Numbered from the stretch's first letter, positions 8,611 to 20,520 are shown. The stretch is 64,000 nucleotides of DNA from Sanguibacter antarcticus (GCF_002564005.1 NZ_PDJG01000001.1:434001-498000), one strand, 5' to 3'. Translations and numbers: made by a program. Notes: generated from the sequence alone by a model not told the origin.

Positions 8611-9294
8611 ATGAAGTCACGTGTGCTGGTGGTTGACGACGACACTGCGCTGGCCGAGATGATCGGGATCGTGCTCAAGACGGAAGGGTTCGACCCGGTG
8701 TTCTGCGCCGACGGCGACTCCGCCATCGGGGTGTTCCGGAGCACGGCGCCCGATGTCGTCCTCCTCGACCTCATGCTGCCCGGAAAAGACGGGACCGAGG
8801 TCTGTCGGCAGATCCGTGCCGAGTCCGGGGTCCCCATCATCATGCTCACGGCCAAGAGCGACACGGTCGACGTGGTGCTCGGCCTCGAGTCCGGTGCCGA
8901 CGACTACATCTCCAAGCCGTTCAAGCCCAAGGAGCTCGTCGCGCGCGTCCGTGCACGGCTGCGTCGTACCGACGAGCCGGCACCAGAACGGCTGACCATC
9001 GGAGACCTCGAGATCGACGTCACCGGGCACCGCGTGCTGCGCGACGACGCTGCCATCCCGCTGACCCCGCTGGAGTTCGACCTCCTCGTGGCGCTCGCCC
9101 GCAAGCCCTGGCAGGTGTTCTCGCGCGAGGTTCTCCTCGAGAAGGTCTGGGGCTACCGGCACGCGGCAGACACGCGGCTGGTCAACGTCCACGTCCAACG
9201 GCTGCGGTCGAAGATCGAGCACGACCCCGAGGTGCCCGAGATCGTTCTCACCGTGCGTGGGGTCGGGTACAAGGCAGGCGCCGCAGCGACATGA
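8611..9294 (+). CDS. mtrA: Two-component response regulator MtrA
   Basis: A 227-residue OmpR/PhoB-type regulator. The receiver domain has the acidic pocket D9-D10-D11, phospho-acceptor D53 (VVLLDLMLPG), the T in MLTAKS and the K in ISKPFKP. The C-terminal winged helix has LTPLEFDLLVALA and VWGYRHAADTRLVNVHVQRLRSK. MtrA is an essential actinobacterial regulator of cell division, cell-wall remodelling and osmotic stress. It is followed with ATGA overlap by its kinase gene mtrB, and lpqB is third, the conserved order. The ATG at 8611 was chosen because the receiver fold begins directly there. Confidence 0.97.
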   Translation: MKSRVLVVDDDTALAEMIGIVLKTEGFDPVFCADGDSAIGVFRSTAPDVVLLDLMLPGKDGTEVCRQIRAESGVPIIMLTAKSDTVDVVLGLESGADDYISKPFKPKELVARVRARLRRTDEPAPERLTIGDLEIDVTGHRVLRDDAAIPLTPLEFDLLVALARKPWQVFSREVLLEKVWGYRHAADTRLVNVHVQRLRSKIEHDPEVPEIVLTVRGVGYKAGAAAT

Positions 9295-11039
9295 CGAGGT
9301 GGGCTCGACGGCTCGCTCGCAGGCCTCGCGGGCTCGGGCTGAGGTTGCGTCGCCGGGCCAGGCGCCTGGTCACCGCGTGGCGGTCGTCCATGCAGCTGCG
9401 CGTCATCTCGACCGCGCTGATCGTCGGTCTCGTCGCTGTCGCGCTCCTCAGCGCCTTCTTGGCGAGCACCATCCGTGACGGGCTGTTCGAGCAGCGGGTC
9501 GACGATGTGCTCGCGGAGAGCACCCGGTCCACCGTCCAGGCACAGGCGACCTTCAACTCGGCGACGGCGACGAGCACCACGCAGGTCCAGCAGCTCCTCA
9601 ACGACATGCTTCCCGCGCTCCAGGTCTCCGGGCCTGGTGGCCGGGACGTGTTCCTGCTGCGCTCGAACCGCGACGGCATCCCGTCGTCGGTCCTCGACAT
9701 CAACACCGCGCCGGAGCTGCGGTCGCTCATCTCGACGGACCTGCGGACGTCGACGGCGGAGTCCGACGGCCAGCGCTGGCAGCCCGTGGCCATCCCGGAC
9801 GACGCCGGGGTGCTCCCTGGCGTCATGGTCGGGTCGACCGTCGAGGTCCCGGGCTCAGGGACGTTCGAGCTGTACTACCTCTACACCTTGCAGTCCGAAG
9901 AGGACACGCTCGCGTTCATGCAGCAGGTGCTCGGCCTCGCAGGGCTCGTGCTCGTGGCGTTCTTGGGCATCATCACGTGGATGGTCACGCGGCAGGCGGT
10001 CGCACCGGTCCAGCGGGCGGCCGAGGTGGCGGAGCGTCTCGCGGACGGGCACCTCGACGAGCGTCTCGTCGTGCGAGGGGAAGACGAGATGGCGACCCTC
10101 GCCCGGTCGTTCAACGAGATGGCCGAGAGCCTCCAAGACCAGATCCAGCGCCTGGACGACCTCTCGACCGTGCAGCGTCGCTTCGTGTCCGACGTCTCCC
10201 ACGAGCTGCGCACACCGTTGACGACCGTGCGGATGGCCAGCGAGATGATCTACGAAGGACGAGAGGACTTCGAGCCCGTCGTCAAGCGCTCGGCGGAGCT
10301 GCTCGTCAACCAGCTCGACCGCTTCGAGGACCTGCTCGCGGACCTGCTCGAGATCAGCCGCTTCGACGCCGGGGCGGCCGTGCTCGACGCGGAGTCCCAC
10401 GACCTGCGAGACGTCGTGAACTCGGCCATCGACCAGGCGACGCCGCTCGCCGAGCGCAAGGGCGTCTGGCTGACGGGCGAGTTCGACGACAGCTCCACCT
10501 CCGCGGACATCGATCCCCGGCGCGTCGAGCGCATCGTGCGCAACCTGCTCGTCAACGCGATCGAGCACGCCGAAGGAGGCCCTGTCGAGGTCCGGGTCGC
10601 GGCGAACGAGACGGCGGTGGCGGTCCGGGTGCGCGACCACGGCGTCGGGCTCGCGCGGGACGAGGTGGGTCACGTCTTCGACCGCTTCTGGCGCGCCGAC
10701 CCGGCTCGGGCACGGACCTCTGGGGGGACAGGGCTCGGTCTCGCGATCTCCCTCGAGGACGCGCTCCTGCACGGGGGATGGCTCGAGGCGTGGGGGCGCC
10801 CCGGCATGGGTGCGTCGTTCCGTCTGACGCTGCCCCGCCGTGCGGGGATCGTCCTCACCGCGTCGCCGATCGACCTCGTCCCGCCGCGCGCGGCCGACGA
10901 GACGTCCCCCGGCGAGCGACGGCACGACGAGATCGGTCCGTCGTCCCTGCCAGCCATCCACGACCTGGCCTCGACGCACCCCGCCACCGGCGGGATCCCG
11001 GCTCAGGGAGAGAGCACAGTCGAGGTGGAGGTCCAGTGA
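9291..11039 (+). CDS. mtrB: Sensor histidine kinase MtrB
   Basis: 582 residues. A basic cytoplasmic N-terminus is followed by membrane helix 1 near 38-58, an extracytoplasmic sensor of about 150 residues, membrane helix 2 near 212-232, HAMP, and HisKA with phosphorylated H304 in SDVSHELRTPLT. The HATPase domain follows (N box NLLVNAIEHA, G1 RDHGVGL, G2 GGTGLGLAIS). A C-terminal tail of about 60 residues is low-complexity. It senses cell-envelope or division state and phosphorylates MtrA. The start overlaps mtrA by four bases, and the stop overlaps the GTG of lpqB. Confidence 0.97.
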   Translation: MTRWARRLARRPRGLGLRLRRRARRLVTAWRSSMQLRVISTALIVGLVAVALLSAFLASTIRDGLFEQRVDDVLAESTRSTVQAQATFNSATATSTTQVQQLLNDMLPALQVSGPGGRDVFLLRSNRDGIPSSVLDINTAPELRSLISTDLRTSTAESDGQRWQPVAIPDDAGVLPGVMVGSTVEVPGSGTFELYYLYTLQSEEDTLAFMQQVLGLAGLVLVAFLGIITWMVTRQAVAPVQRAAEVAERLADGHLDERLVVRGEDEMATLARSFNEMAESLQDQIQRLDDLSTVQRRFVSDVSHELRTPLTTVRMASEMIYEGREDFEPVVKRSAELLVNQLDRFEDLLADLLEISRFDAGAAVLDAESHDLRDVVNSAIDQATPLAERKGVWLTGEFDDSSTSADIDPRRVERIVRNLLVNAIEHAEGGPVEVRVAANETAVAVRVRDHGVGLARDEVGHVFDRFWRADPARARTSGGTGLGLAISLEDALLHGGWLEAWGRPGMGASFRLTLPRRAGIVLTASPIDLVPPRAADETSPGERRHDEIGPSSLPAIHDLASTHPATGGIPAQGESTVEVEVQ

Positions 11040-12835
11040 GCGTGTCGCTGTCCAGGTCAGCGCGCCGTGCACGCACGGCGCTCGCGGTCGTCGCTGCGGT
11101 GGCGGTCGCAGCAGGTTGTGCGCAGATCCCGACCTCAGGCCCGGTCCAGCCGGGCGACGTGACGGTCGCCGAGCCGGGTCCGATCTTCTTGCAGGTGTAC
11201 GGGCCGGCGCTCGACGCGAGCCCGCAGGAGATCGTCCAAGACTTTCTCAGCGCCCAGGCGGCAGGTCTCTACGAAGACTGGGAGACCGCCCGCGAGTACC
11301 TCGCGGCGGACACGGCAGCGTCGTGGGAGCCCGGCACGAGCACGGTCGTCTACTCGGGCGACACCGACCTCACGCAGGTCTCGGGCCCGGACCCCGACGC
11401 GACGTCGGTCGTCACGGAACCGAGCGACGAGGGCACGGACGCGAGCACGGCGGATCCTGCCGACGAGGCCGAGAGCGACGTGGCGGTCGTCCGGGGGCGC
11501 CTCTCGGTCGTGGCGACCCTCGATGCGGCCGGGCGCTTCACCGAGGCACCCGCCGACGCGGCCGAGAACTTCACCTTCTCCCTCGAGCAGCAAGAAGACT
11601 CTCAGTGGCGGATCACAGGCGTCGAGGACGTCACGTACATCTCGGTGCCGATCTTCTCGTCGGTCTACCGTGCCACGACCCTGTACTTCCCCACCCTCGA
11701 CGGCGAGTACCTCGTCCCGGAGGTTCGCTGGTACTCGAAGAGCAATACCGCGACGTATGCGGTGAACGGCTTGCTCGCGGGTCCTTCCGAGTGGCTGCGC
11801 GACGCGGTGCGGACCGTCGCTCCGGACGGCACGAGCCTCGTCCTGGACGCTGTGACAGTCGACGAGAGCGGTGTCGCGCGCGTGGACCTCACCCGGGACC
11901 TGTTGTCTACGGACGCGGGTGACCGTGCGATGCTCCAGGCGCAGTTCGAGGCTGTGCTGCTGCGCGTCCCGCAGGTGCGCTCGGTCAACATCCTCGTGAA
12001 CTCGGTGCCGCTGACGGTCGACGAGACCGCGGAACCTGTCCGTGACCCGATCCCTGCCGCGTCTCCGTGGGTGCTCGCCGGAGACGTCCTGAGCCGGGTC
12101 CAGGGACGAGCCGTGGAACCCGTGGCCGGCATCGCGCCGCTCACGGACCTTGACCCGACGGCGCTCGCGCTCGACGTGTCCGGCGAGTCCGGTGTCTTGC
12201 GGTCGGGGCAGACGTCGATCCGGACGCTCCCCACGACGGCGGACTCGTCGGTGACGCTCCTGACCGGGACGGACCTCCTCGCGCCGTCGATCGATCGTTT
12301 CGGGTGGGTGTGGACGGGCGAGCGCGAGACGGGGGCAGGGCTCCAGGCTGTCTCGCGCGGAGGCACGTCGGTCCCGGTCATGGTGGACTGGCTCGCCGGA
12401 CGCGCGATCGAGTCGGTGCGGGTCTCGCACGAGGGCGCGCGCGTCGTCGTCGTCTCGAGCACCGACGGGGCGACCTACATCGACGTGGCTGCGGTCATCC
12501 GAGACGAGTCAGGGGTGCCCCAGCGGCTCTCCGACTCGGTGACGATCGGTGCCGGTGTCCAGGGTGCGAGCCAGGCTGTGTGGATCGACGAGTCTACGGT
12601 CGGGGTGCTCGCTGAGGGTGCGTCTGCAGGGGTGTCGACGGTGAACGTCGTCCCGATCTCGGGGCGGACCGAGACGTTGTCGGGCGGCGACGCGGCGGCG
12701 ACGATCGCTGCTGGGCGCGGGCTGCGGTCGATCTACGTCGCGACGGCTGCGGGCGACCTGCTGAGCCGGGCCTCGACGGGCGCGACCTGGTCCACCATCG
12801 CCTCGGATGTCCAGCTCCCGACGTTCCCCGGCTGA
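11036..12835 (+). CDS. lpqB: Lipoprotein LpqB (MtrAB-associated)
   Basis: A 599-residue lipoprotein. A basic N-terminus and hydrophobic signal end in the lipobox VAAGC. Then come a GerMN-like domain (roughly residues 190-330, with YAVNGLLAGPSEWLRDAV and VARVDLTRD) and a beta-propeller-like C-terminus. LpqB binds the sensor domain of MtrB and modulates MtrAB signalling in mycobacteria and Streptomyces. GTG 11036 overlaps the mtrB stop (GTGA). The longer reading upstream is a shadow of mtrB. Confidence 0.95.
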   Translation: MSVSLSRSARRARTALAVVAAVAVAAGCAQIPTSGPVQPGDVTVAEPGPIFLQVYGPALDASPQEIVQDFLSAQAAGLYEDWETAREYLAADTAASWEPGTSTVVYSGDTDLTQVSGPDPDATSVVTEPSDEGTDASTADPADEAESDVAVVRGRLSVVATLDAAGRFTEAPADAAENFTFSLEQQEDSQWRITGVEDVTYISVPIFSSVYRATTLYFPTLDGEYLVPEVRWYSKSNTATYAVNGLLAGPSEWLRDAVRTVAPDGTSLVLDAVTVDESGVARVDLTRDLLSTDAGDRAMLQAQFEAVLLRVPQVRSVNILVNSVPLTVDETAEPVRDPIPAASPWVLAGDVLSRVQGRAVEPVAGIAPLTDLDPTALALDVSGESGVLRSGQTSIRTLPTTADSSVTLLTGTDLLAPSIDRFGWVWTGERETGAGLQAVSRGGTSVPVMVDWLAGRAIESVRVSHEGARVVVVSSTDGATYIDVAAVIRDESGVPQRLSDSVTIGAGVQGASQAVWIDESTVGVLAEGASAGVSTVNVVPISGRTETLSGGDAAATIAAGRGLRSIYVATAAGDLLSRASTGATWSTIASDVQLPTFPG

Positions 12836-12939
12836 TCGAGAGACCAGGAGCCTGCCCACAGCGCGCGCAGCGAGGCGAGCGTCCACCCGGAGCGTTCCCT
12901 TGCGTGACGCGGCATCGTTCCTCGGTGGAGGCTCTGTGC

Positions 12940-13725
12940 ATGACGTCGTTCCTCCTCCGCGCTCTCGACGACCTCCTCCGTCTTGCCGTGCCGTTGTCGT
13001 GCGCCGGGTGCGGGGTCGTCGACGTCGTGCTGTGCCCGAGGTGCTCTGCCCGCCTCGCGGAGCCGCCACGACGTGTCGAGCACGCCGCCCCGCGCCTGGA
13101 CCGGATGACGGGGATCCCGCAGTGGCCGGTCTGGGCCCTCACCGCGTACACCGGTGAGGTGCGCGACCTCGTCGTCGCGTGGAAGGACCGAGGCCGCACC
13201 GACCTGGACGGCCGCCTCCGCGACGCGACGGTGCGTCTCGCCCGGACCACGGCCGAGATCGCCTTGGCCACAGTGCGTCCCGGAGCGGTCGTCCTCGTCG
13301 TCCCTGTGCCGTCCACCGCGTCAGCACGCCGTCGCCGCGGGCGGGAGCCGGTCGTGACCCTGGCACGGGCCGTCACCGACGCCCTCGCAGACGTGCCAGG
13401 TCGCCCGCGTCGGGGCCGCGTCCGCCTGATCCGTGCGCTCGAGCACCGGCCTCGGGTGCGGGCCGGTGCTCTCGACCAGGTCGGGCTCGGGTCGCGCGCC
13501 CGGGGCGGGAACCTCGCCGGAGCCGTGCGCGTGCGCCGCGCTGCACCGTCGCTCCGAGGTGTCGCGTGCGTCCTCGTCGACGACGTCCTCACGACCGGCG
13601 CGACGCTCGTGGAGTGCGAGCGTGCGATCCTCGCTGCAGGTGGGAGCGTCGTCGCGGGGCTCGTTCTCGCCGCAACACCTTCACCAACTTCATACCCTGC
13701 GGGTGTCCTCTCGATGATGAGCTGA
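12940..13725 (+). CDS. ComF-family phosphoribosyltransferase
   Basis: A 261-residue ComF/GntX-type protein. The N-terminal zinc-ribbon cysteines (CAGCG and CPRC) precede a type I phosphoribosyltransferase domain with the PRPP-binding signature VLVDDVLTTGATL near residues 213-225. In competent bacteria ComF helps DNA uptake; in most actinomycetes its substrate is unknown. The ATG at 12940 has GGAGG about 9 nt upstream; GTG 12904 is a possible longer start. It follows lpqB after 104 bp and precedes hpf, a common actinobacterial order. The C-terminal dozen residues lack recognisable family features. Confidence 0.88.
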   Translation: MTSFLLRALDDLLRLAVPLSCAGCGVVDVVLCPRCSARLAEPPRRVEHAAPRLDRMTGIPQWPVWALTAYTGEVRDLVVAWKDRGRTDLDGRLRDATVRLARTTAEIALATVRPGAVVLVVPVPSTASARRRRGREPVVTLARAVTDALADVPGRPRRGRVRLIRALEHRPRVRAGALDQVGLGSRARGGNLAGAVRVRRAAPSLRGVACVLVDDVLTTGATLVECERAILAAGGSVVAGLVLAATPSPTSYPAGVLSMMS

Positions 13726-13820
13726 TGACAGTTCAGGGTTAGCCTGTAGCCATATCTCGACAGCGTTGGGAGGTGGTATCAGACCGGGCACCCGTCAGGG
13801 CGCCGCACAGCTGATTCGAC

Positions 13821-13836
13821 GGGCGCGCAAGCGCCC
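13821..13836 (+). promoter_or_regulatory. GNRA-capped hairpin in the hpf leader
   Basis: A perfect 6-bp stem GGGCGC/GCGCCC is closed by the tetraloop GCAA, 20 nt upstream of the hpf start and just before its TTGGAGG ribosome binding site. It could stabilise the mRNA 5' end or tune initiation. It is small enough to be chance in GC-rich DNA. Confidence 0.35.
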
Positions 13837-13856
13837 CCACTCCCTTGGAGGCTCGC

Positions 13857-14504
13857 ATGGAGATCGTTGTCGTCGGTAGGCACACTGAGGTAGCCGATCG
13901 TTTTCGCCGACACGTCGAGGACAAGCTCGCGAAGATCGAGCAGCTCGCACCGACCGCACAGCGCGTCGATGTCGAGGTCACTCACGAGAACAACCCCCGC
14001 CAGTCAGGTGTTCGTGAACGGGTCGAGCTGACCGTCCGCGACAAGGGACCCGTGATTCGGGCAGAGGCCGCCGCAGACGACAGGTTCGGTGCGCTCGACC
14101 TCGCCATGACCAAGCTTTCCGAGCGGCTCCGACGCGCGAACGACCGTCGCAAGAACCGCTTCCGCAACCCGACGCCTGAAGACACGGCCGACGTGCGGCC
14201 GTTCGTCCCGACACAGGTGCAAGAGCCTGCCGCACCCACGGCTCCGAGCGATCCCGGCGACACCGTCGAGATCCAGCTGGGGGACTCTCCGGTCGTCATC
14301 CGCCAGAAGCTCCACAGCGCGACCCCCATGTCGATCGACGACGCGCTCTACGAGATGGAGATGGTGGGGCACGACTTCTTCCTCTTCATCGACGTCGAGA
14401 CCTCTCGCCCGTCCGTGGCCTACCGCCGTCGCGGATGGACCTACGGCGTGATCGCGCTCGACGCAGCCTGCGGAGCGGCCTCCACGGCCCCCACCGCGGA
14501 GTGA
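13857..14504 (+). CDS. hpf: Ribosome hibernation-promoting factor, long form
   Basis: A 215-residue long-type HPF (RaiA/YfiA fold). The N-terminal domain (residues 1-100, MEIVVVGRHTEV, then KLAKIEQLAP) occupies the decoding region of resting 70S ribosomes. After a linker, the C-terminal domain (residues 155-215, IRQKLHSATPMSIDDALYEM with GHDFFLFID) drives 100S dimer formation. The ATG at 13857 has TTGGAGG 7 nt upstream. A probable promoter lies in 13730-13800. A strong terminator follows at 14561. Confidence 0.96.
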   Translation: MEIVVVGRHTEVADRFRRHVEDKLAKIEQLAPTAQRVDVEVTHENNPRQSGVRERVELTVRDKGPVIRAEAAADDRFGALDLAMTKLSERLRRANDRRKNRFRNPTPEDTADVRPFVPTQVQEPAAPTAPSDPGDTVEIQLGDSPVVIRQKLHSATPMSIDDALYEMEMVGHDFFLFIDVETSRPSVAYRRRGWTYGVIALDAACGAASTAPTAE

Positions 14505-14560
14505 CGCCGGAGCGGTCGCGGCACACACCGACCGCTCACGAGCGCACTGCATCCACACCG

Positions 14561-14589
14561 ACGGCGCAGGACCTCAGGTCCTGCGCCGT
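14561..14589 (+). terminator. Rho-independent-type terminator after hpf
   Basis: Perfect inverted repeat ACGGCGCAGGACCT - C - AGGTCCTGCGCCGT, 57 bp after the hpf stop. There is no U tract, as usual for actinobacterial hairpin terminators. Confidence 0.75.
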
Positions 14590-14634
14590 CGTCGCGCCAC
14601 GAGCCGTGTCGGTGGCTCGGGAGACGATGGCGTC

Positions 14635-15894
14635 ATGACTCCTGAGCGCACCATGACGCTCGCGCAGGCACGCCGTACCGCCCTCGCGGCGCAGGGGCTC
14701 GCCGCTGCTCGCCCCGCTGCGCCGTCGGACAGCCCGAGCGCGCCCGCCCGCCGGGTGACGATGGCGGGGTTCCAGCGGGTCGTCGACCGGCTCGGGCTGC
14801 TCCAGATCGACTCCGTCAACGTCCTCGCGCGCGCCCACCTCCTGCCGGTGTACTCCCGCCTCGGACCGTACGACACCGCTCTCCTCGACCGGGCGACGAG
14901 CACAGCCCCGCGCCGCCTCGTCGAGTACTGGGGGCACGAGGCCTCCTTCGTCCCGCCGTCGACCTACCGCCTGCTCGAGTGGCGCCAGCGCAGGTACCGG
15001 ACAGAGGCCTGGGGATCGATCAGCGGAGCGGAGGTGGACCACAGCGGCGAGGTCCGGGAGGTCCGGACGATCGTGCACGAGAGGGGTCCCGTGACCGCCG
15101 CTGAGGTCGAGCGGCTGCTCACGTCACGGCACCCCCGGCGTCCCGACGCGTGGGGCTGGAGCTGGAGCGTCGCGAAGCGCGCCCTCGAGTTCTTGTTCTT
15201 CACCGGCGAGGTCACGTCGGCAGGACGGAACAACGCCTTCGAGCGTCGGTACGACCTCACCGAGCGGGTGCTCCCACGAGGAGTCCTCGAGGCGCCCCCT
15301 GTCACCGACGAGGACGCGGTGCGGGCGCTCGTCGAGATCGGAGCCCGCGCCCACGGGGTCGGGACCGTCCGGTGCTTCGCCGACTACTTCCGCCTGCGAG
15401 GCCCCGCACCGCGCCAAGCCGTGCTCGAGCTCGTCGAGGACGGCGTGCTGGTCCCCGTGCAGATCCAGGGCTGGGACCGACCCACGTTCGTTCACCGTGA
15501 CGCCCGCACGCCCCGCCGCGCCGCAGCGCAGACTCTCCTCAGCCCGTTCGACCCGCTCGTGTTCGAGCGCCGGCGCCTCGCCGAGCTCTTCGGCACGCAC
15601 TACCGGATCGAGATCTACGTCCCTGCGCACAAGCGGGTGCACGGCTACTACGTGCTCCCGTTCCTCGAAGGTGAGCAGGTCACCGCTCGGGTCGATCTCA
15701 AGGCCGACCGCCGGACGGGCACGCTGCGCGTGATGTCGGCGCACCGCGACGAGCCGTGCACCGTGCACACCCCGGCAGCGCTCGCGGCCGAGGTGTCGAC
15801 GATGGCGCGGTGGCTCGGGATGGAGCAGATCGTGGTCGAGCCCGTGGGTGATCTCGCAGCCGACCTGTCCCGGGAGGTCGCGCTGCTGCGCTGA
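14635..15894 (+). CDS. YcaQ-like winged-helix DNA glycosylase
   Basis: A 419-residue HTH_42/YcaQ family protein of tandem winged helices. The catalytic segment is LLQIDSVN: Q57-I58-D59 gives the Q-x-D motif of the E. coli YcaQ (AlkX) branch rather than the Q-x-Q of AlkZ. Further family motifs are SPFDPLVFERRRLAELF and PAHKRVHGYYVLPFL. Such enzymes excise bulky N7-alkyl-purines and unhook interstrand cross-links. The gene stands between hpf and secA with its own upstream terminator, so it looks independently expressed. The start is ATG 14635; a weak GGGAG lies 11 nt upstream. Confidence 0.88.
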   Translation: MTPERTMTLAQARRTALAAQGLAAARPAAPSDSPSAPARRVTMAGFQRVVDRLGLLQIDSVNVLARAHLLPVYSRLGPYDTALLDRATSTAPRRLVEYWGHEASFVPPSTYRLLEWRQRRYRTEAWGSISGAEVDHSGEVREVRTIVHERGPVTAAEVERLLTSRHPRRPDAWGWSWSVAKRALEFLFFTGEVTSAGRNNAFERRYDLTERVLPRGVLEAPPVTDEDAVRALVEIGARAHGVGTVRCFADYFRLRGPAPRQAVLELVEDGVLVPVQIQGWDRPTFVHRDARTPRRAAAQTLLSPFDPLVFERRRLAELFGTHYRIEIYVPAHKRVHGYYVLPFLEGEQVTARVDLKADRRTGTLRVMSAHRDEPCTVHTPAALAAEVSTMARWLGMEQIVVEPVGDLAADLSREVALLR

Positions 15895-15931
15895 GAGCAT
15901 GTCCGCGAAGAGCGAACGAAACGTCCCGGAC

Positions 15932-15962
15932 GTGACTCAGACCACCTCCGCTCGCTTACGAT
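15932..15962 (+). promoter_or_regulatory. Putative secA promoter
   Basis: GTGACT (15932-15937) and TACGAT (15957-15962), with a 19-bp spacer, lie about 72 bp before the secA start. This resembles an actinobacterial housekeeping promoter. The gap up to the GTG holds no other gene. Confidence 0.4.
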
Positions 15963-16034
15963 GGACAGTTGTATGCCGTCTGTGCCGCTCGGTACGGACG
16001 CCACAGAGCCCAACACTCGAACCGGGAGTACTGC

Positions 16035-18830
<2,796 letters not shown>

Positions 18831-18861
18831 CGCACGGATCGCGACGTCGGTCTGCACGACC

Positions 18862-18903
18862 CCGTAGGGGCGCCTCCTGATCTCTCGGGAGGCGCCCCTA
18901 CGG
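18862..18903 (+). terminator. Strong hairpin terminator after secA
   Basis: Perfect 16-bp stem CCGTAGGGGCGCCTCC / GGAGGCGCCCCTACGG with a 10-nt loop. It sits between the secA stop and the stop of the converging Rv3235-family gene, so it can act in both directions. Confidence 0.85.
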
Positions 18904-18928
18904 CCTCGAGCGTGCGGTGCCCGGCCTG

Positions 18929-19543
18929 TCATCCGATCTCGAGGACGACCACGCGCCAGCGGCCACGGTGCTCCTCGACCCGGACCGCAGCAGCGCGGAC
19001 CCGGTCGACGTCGTCGACCACGACGGTCGCCTCGGCGACCCCCGGAGCGATCCGGACGACGCGTGCACGCCGGACCCGGGACCGGAGCTGCCGCTCCTGG
19101 TTCGCGGGGAGCGACCCGGCTGCGCGACGTCGAGCCGCGACCCGGACCTGTGCCCGGGCGTGGAGGGCGTCGAAGATCTCGGGGGACACCGACCGTGCGA
19201 GCTGTGTCAGCGGGCGGATGCCCCGGAGCGACTCGATCGCGGCGTGCGCGACCGCGCAGCAGAGCGCGGTGGGATCGCCGAGCTCTGCTGGCGGCCTGAT
19301 GCCTGACTCGTCGCGCGCCGGGAGCGGTCCGGCTGCTGCGTGGCTGAACTCGCGGGGGCCTGCAGGGCGGCGGGTCCGTGGGGTGAGCATCGCTGTCGCG
19401 GTCGCGAAGTCGGCGCGGCGCGGCGCAGGCGGAACGACCGCTCTCTGGACGCTCGTTGTGGATCGGTCGGCTGCGGGTCGGTCGGCGGTCGTTCCGCGGG
19501 CTGGGGCAGGCCGGACGGTCGGCCGGAGTGCAGGTGCGGTCAT
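18929..19543 (-). CDS. Rv3235-family protein
   Basis: A 204-residue protein. The first 85 residues are Pro/Arg/Ala-rich and probably disordered. The conserved C-terminal part contains AIESLRGIRPLTQLARSVSPEIFDAL and APGVAEATVVV, ending in RWRVVVLEIG, the pattern of the actinobacterial Rv3235 family found next to secA. Its function is unknown. It lies 52 bp downstream of the LysM gene, on the same strand and possibly co-transcribed. Confidence 0.8.
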   Translation of the reverse strand: MTAPALRPTVRPAPARGTTADRPAADRSTTSVQRAVVPPAPRRADFATATAMLTPRTRRPAGPREFSHAAAGPLPARDESGIRPPAELGDPTALCCAVAHAAIESLRGIRPLTQLARSVSPEIFDALHARAQVRVAARRRAAGSLPANQERQLRSRVRRARVVRIAPGVAEATVVVDDVDRVRAAAVRVEEHRGRWRVVVLEIG

Positions 19544-19595
19544 CGGAGATCTCCTTCAGGGATGGCAGGACTGTGCGCGGGGTCGGGGACAGGCG

Positions 19596-20333
19596 TCATG
19601 GGGCCGTCAGGTCGGGTGGGGCGACGAGCTGTTGACCGACGAGGATCACGTTCGGGTCGGCACCGATCGTCTGTGCGTTGGCTGCGTGCACGGTGGGCCA
19701 CGCTGCGGCGATCTGTGCGTCGCTGGCCTCGGGGCCGAGGAGGTCTCCGGTGATCGACCAGAGCGTGTCTCCGCTGGCGACGGTGACGGTCGTCGAGGCG
19801 GGTGTCATGTCCTCGGTGGGCAGGAGAGCGTCTGATGGTCCTGCTGGAGACGTCGTCAGGTTGTTCTCGACAGGTGTCTCGGGCGTGCTCTGTCCGGTCG
19901 AGACCCAGCCGAGGTCCGGGATCGGCTCGGCAGCGACGGCTGGTCCGGCCGTGAGGACGAGCCCTGCGCCGATCCCGGCGACCGCGAGGCGTCGGACGGC
20001 GGACGGCGCGACAGCGCGGACGAACGAGACGAGGAGGGCGCTCTGCAGCCCTGCGGCGTGAGCGAGGAGCACGACGGTCACGAGCACCAGGCTCAGGCTC
20101 CACCATGCGGCGACCACGCAGCCGATACCGAGAAGAGGCACCTCGACGAGCGGCGCGAGGGTGCTCGCCGTCGGTGACCCAGACTGCAGGACGGCGAGGT
20201 CGAGAGACGCGCTCGTCGTGACGAGCCGTGCAGCGAGCGCGAGGGTCACGAGCCCGAGAGCGATGGAGCCGCCTGCGGCCTTCGCGAGCGAGGTGCGATC
20301 GATCGCGACGGACGGGGTAGAGCGGCTCTTCAT
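19596..20333 (-). CDS. LysM-domain membrane protein
   Basis: 245 residues. A basic N-terminus is followed by hydrophobic helices near residues 20-40, 65-95 and 115-135, a Ser/Thr/Pro-rich linker, and a C-terminal LysM domain (VASGDTLWSITGDLLG ... ANAQTIGADPNVILVGQQL). LysM binds peptidoglycan N-acetylglucosamine, so the C-terminus should face the wall. GGAGAG lies just before the ATG. The 187-bp upstream region holds tandem TTTGAT repeats that may regulate it. Confidence 0.85.
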   Translation of the reverse strand: MKSRSTPSVAIDRTSLAKAAGGSIALGLVTLALAARLVTTSASLDLAVLQSGSPTASTLAPLVEVPLLGIGCVVAAWWSLSLVLVTVVLLAHAAGLQSALLVSFVRAVAPSAVRRLAVAGIGAGLVLTAGPAVAAEPIPDLGWVSTGQSTPETPVENNLTTSPAGPSDALLPTEDMTPASTTVTVASGDTLWSITGDLLGPEASDAQIAAAWPTVHAANAQTIGADPNVILVGQQLVAPPDLTAP

Positions 20334-20348
20334 AGCTCTCCGTAGTTG

Positions 20349-20380
20349 TTTGATGCAGTTTGATAGTGGCTGACGTTGAT
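20349..20380. promoter_or_regulatory. Tandem TTTGAT direct repeats between LysM and TetR genes
   Basis: TTTGAT occurs at 20349-20354 and 20359-20364, exactly one helical turn apart, with a related GTTGAT at 20375-20380. They lie in an unusually AT-rich stretch between divergent genes. In-phase direct repeats suit MerR/BldC-type regulators better than TetR, which prefers inverted repeats. Confidence 0.4.
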
Positions 20381-20520
20381 GAGTATAGCCTGATGGTTTT
20401 AGAGGGTGTCCATAGAGGTTGGCCGGTTGTGTATAGCGGGCGGGGTCACGTGCCGCGACGCCGAGCTCGACATACCCGTGCCTATATGGCTTAGGCTAGG
20501 GCCTGCTCTATGTAGGATTC

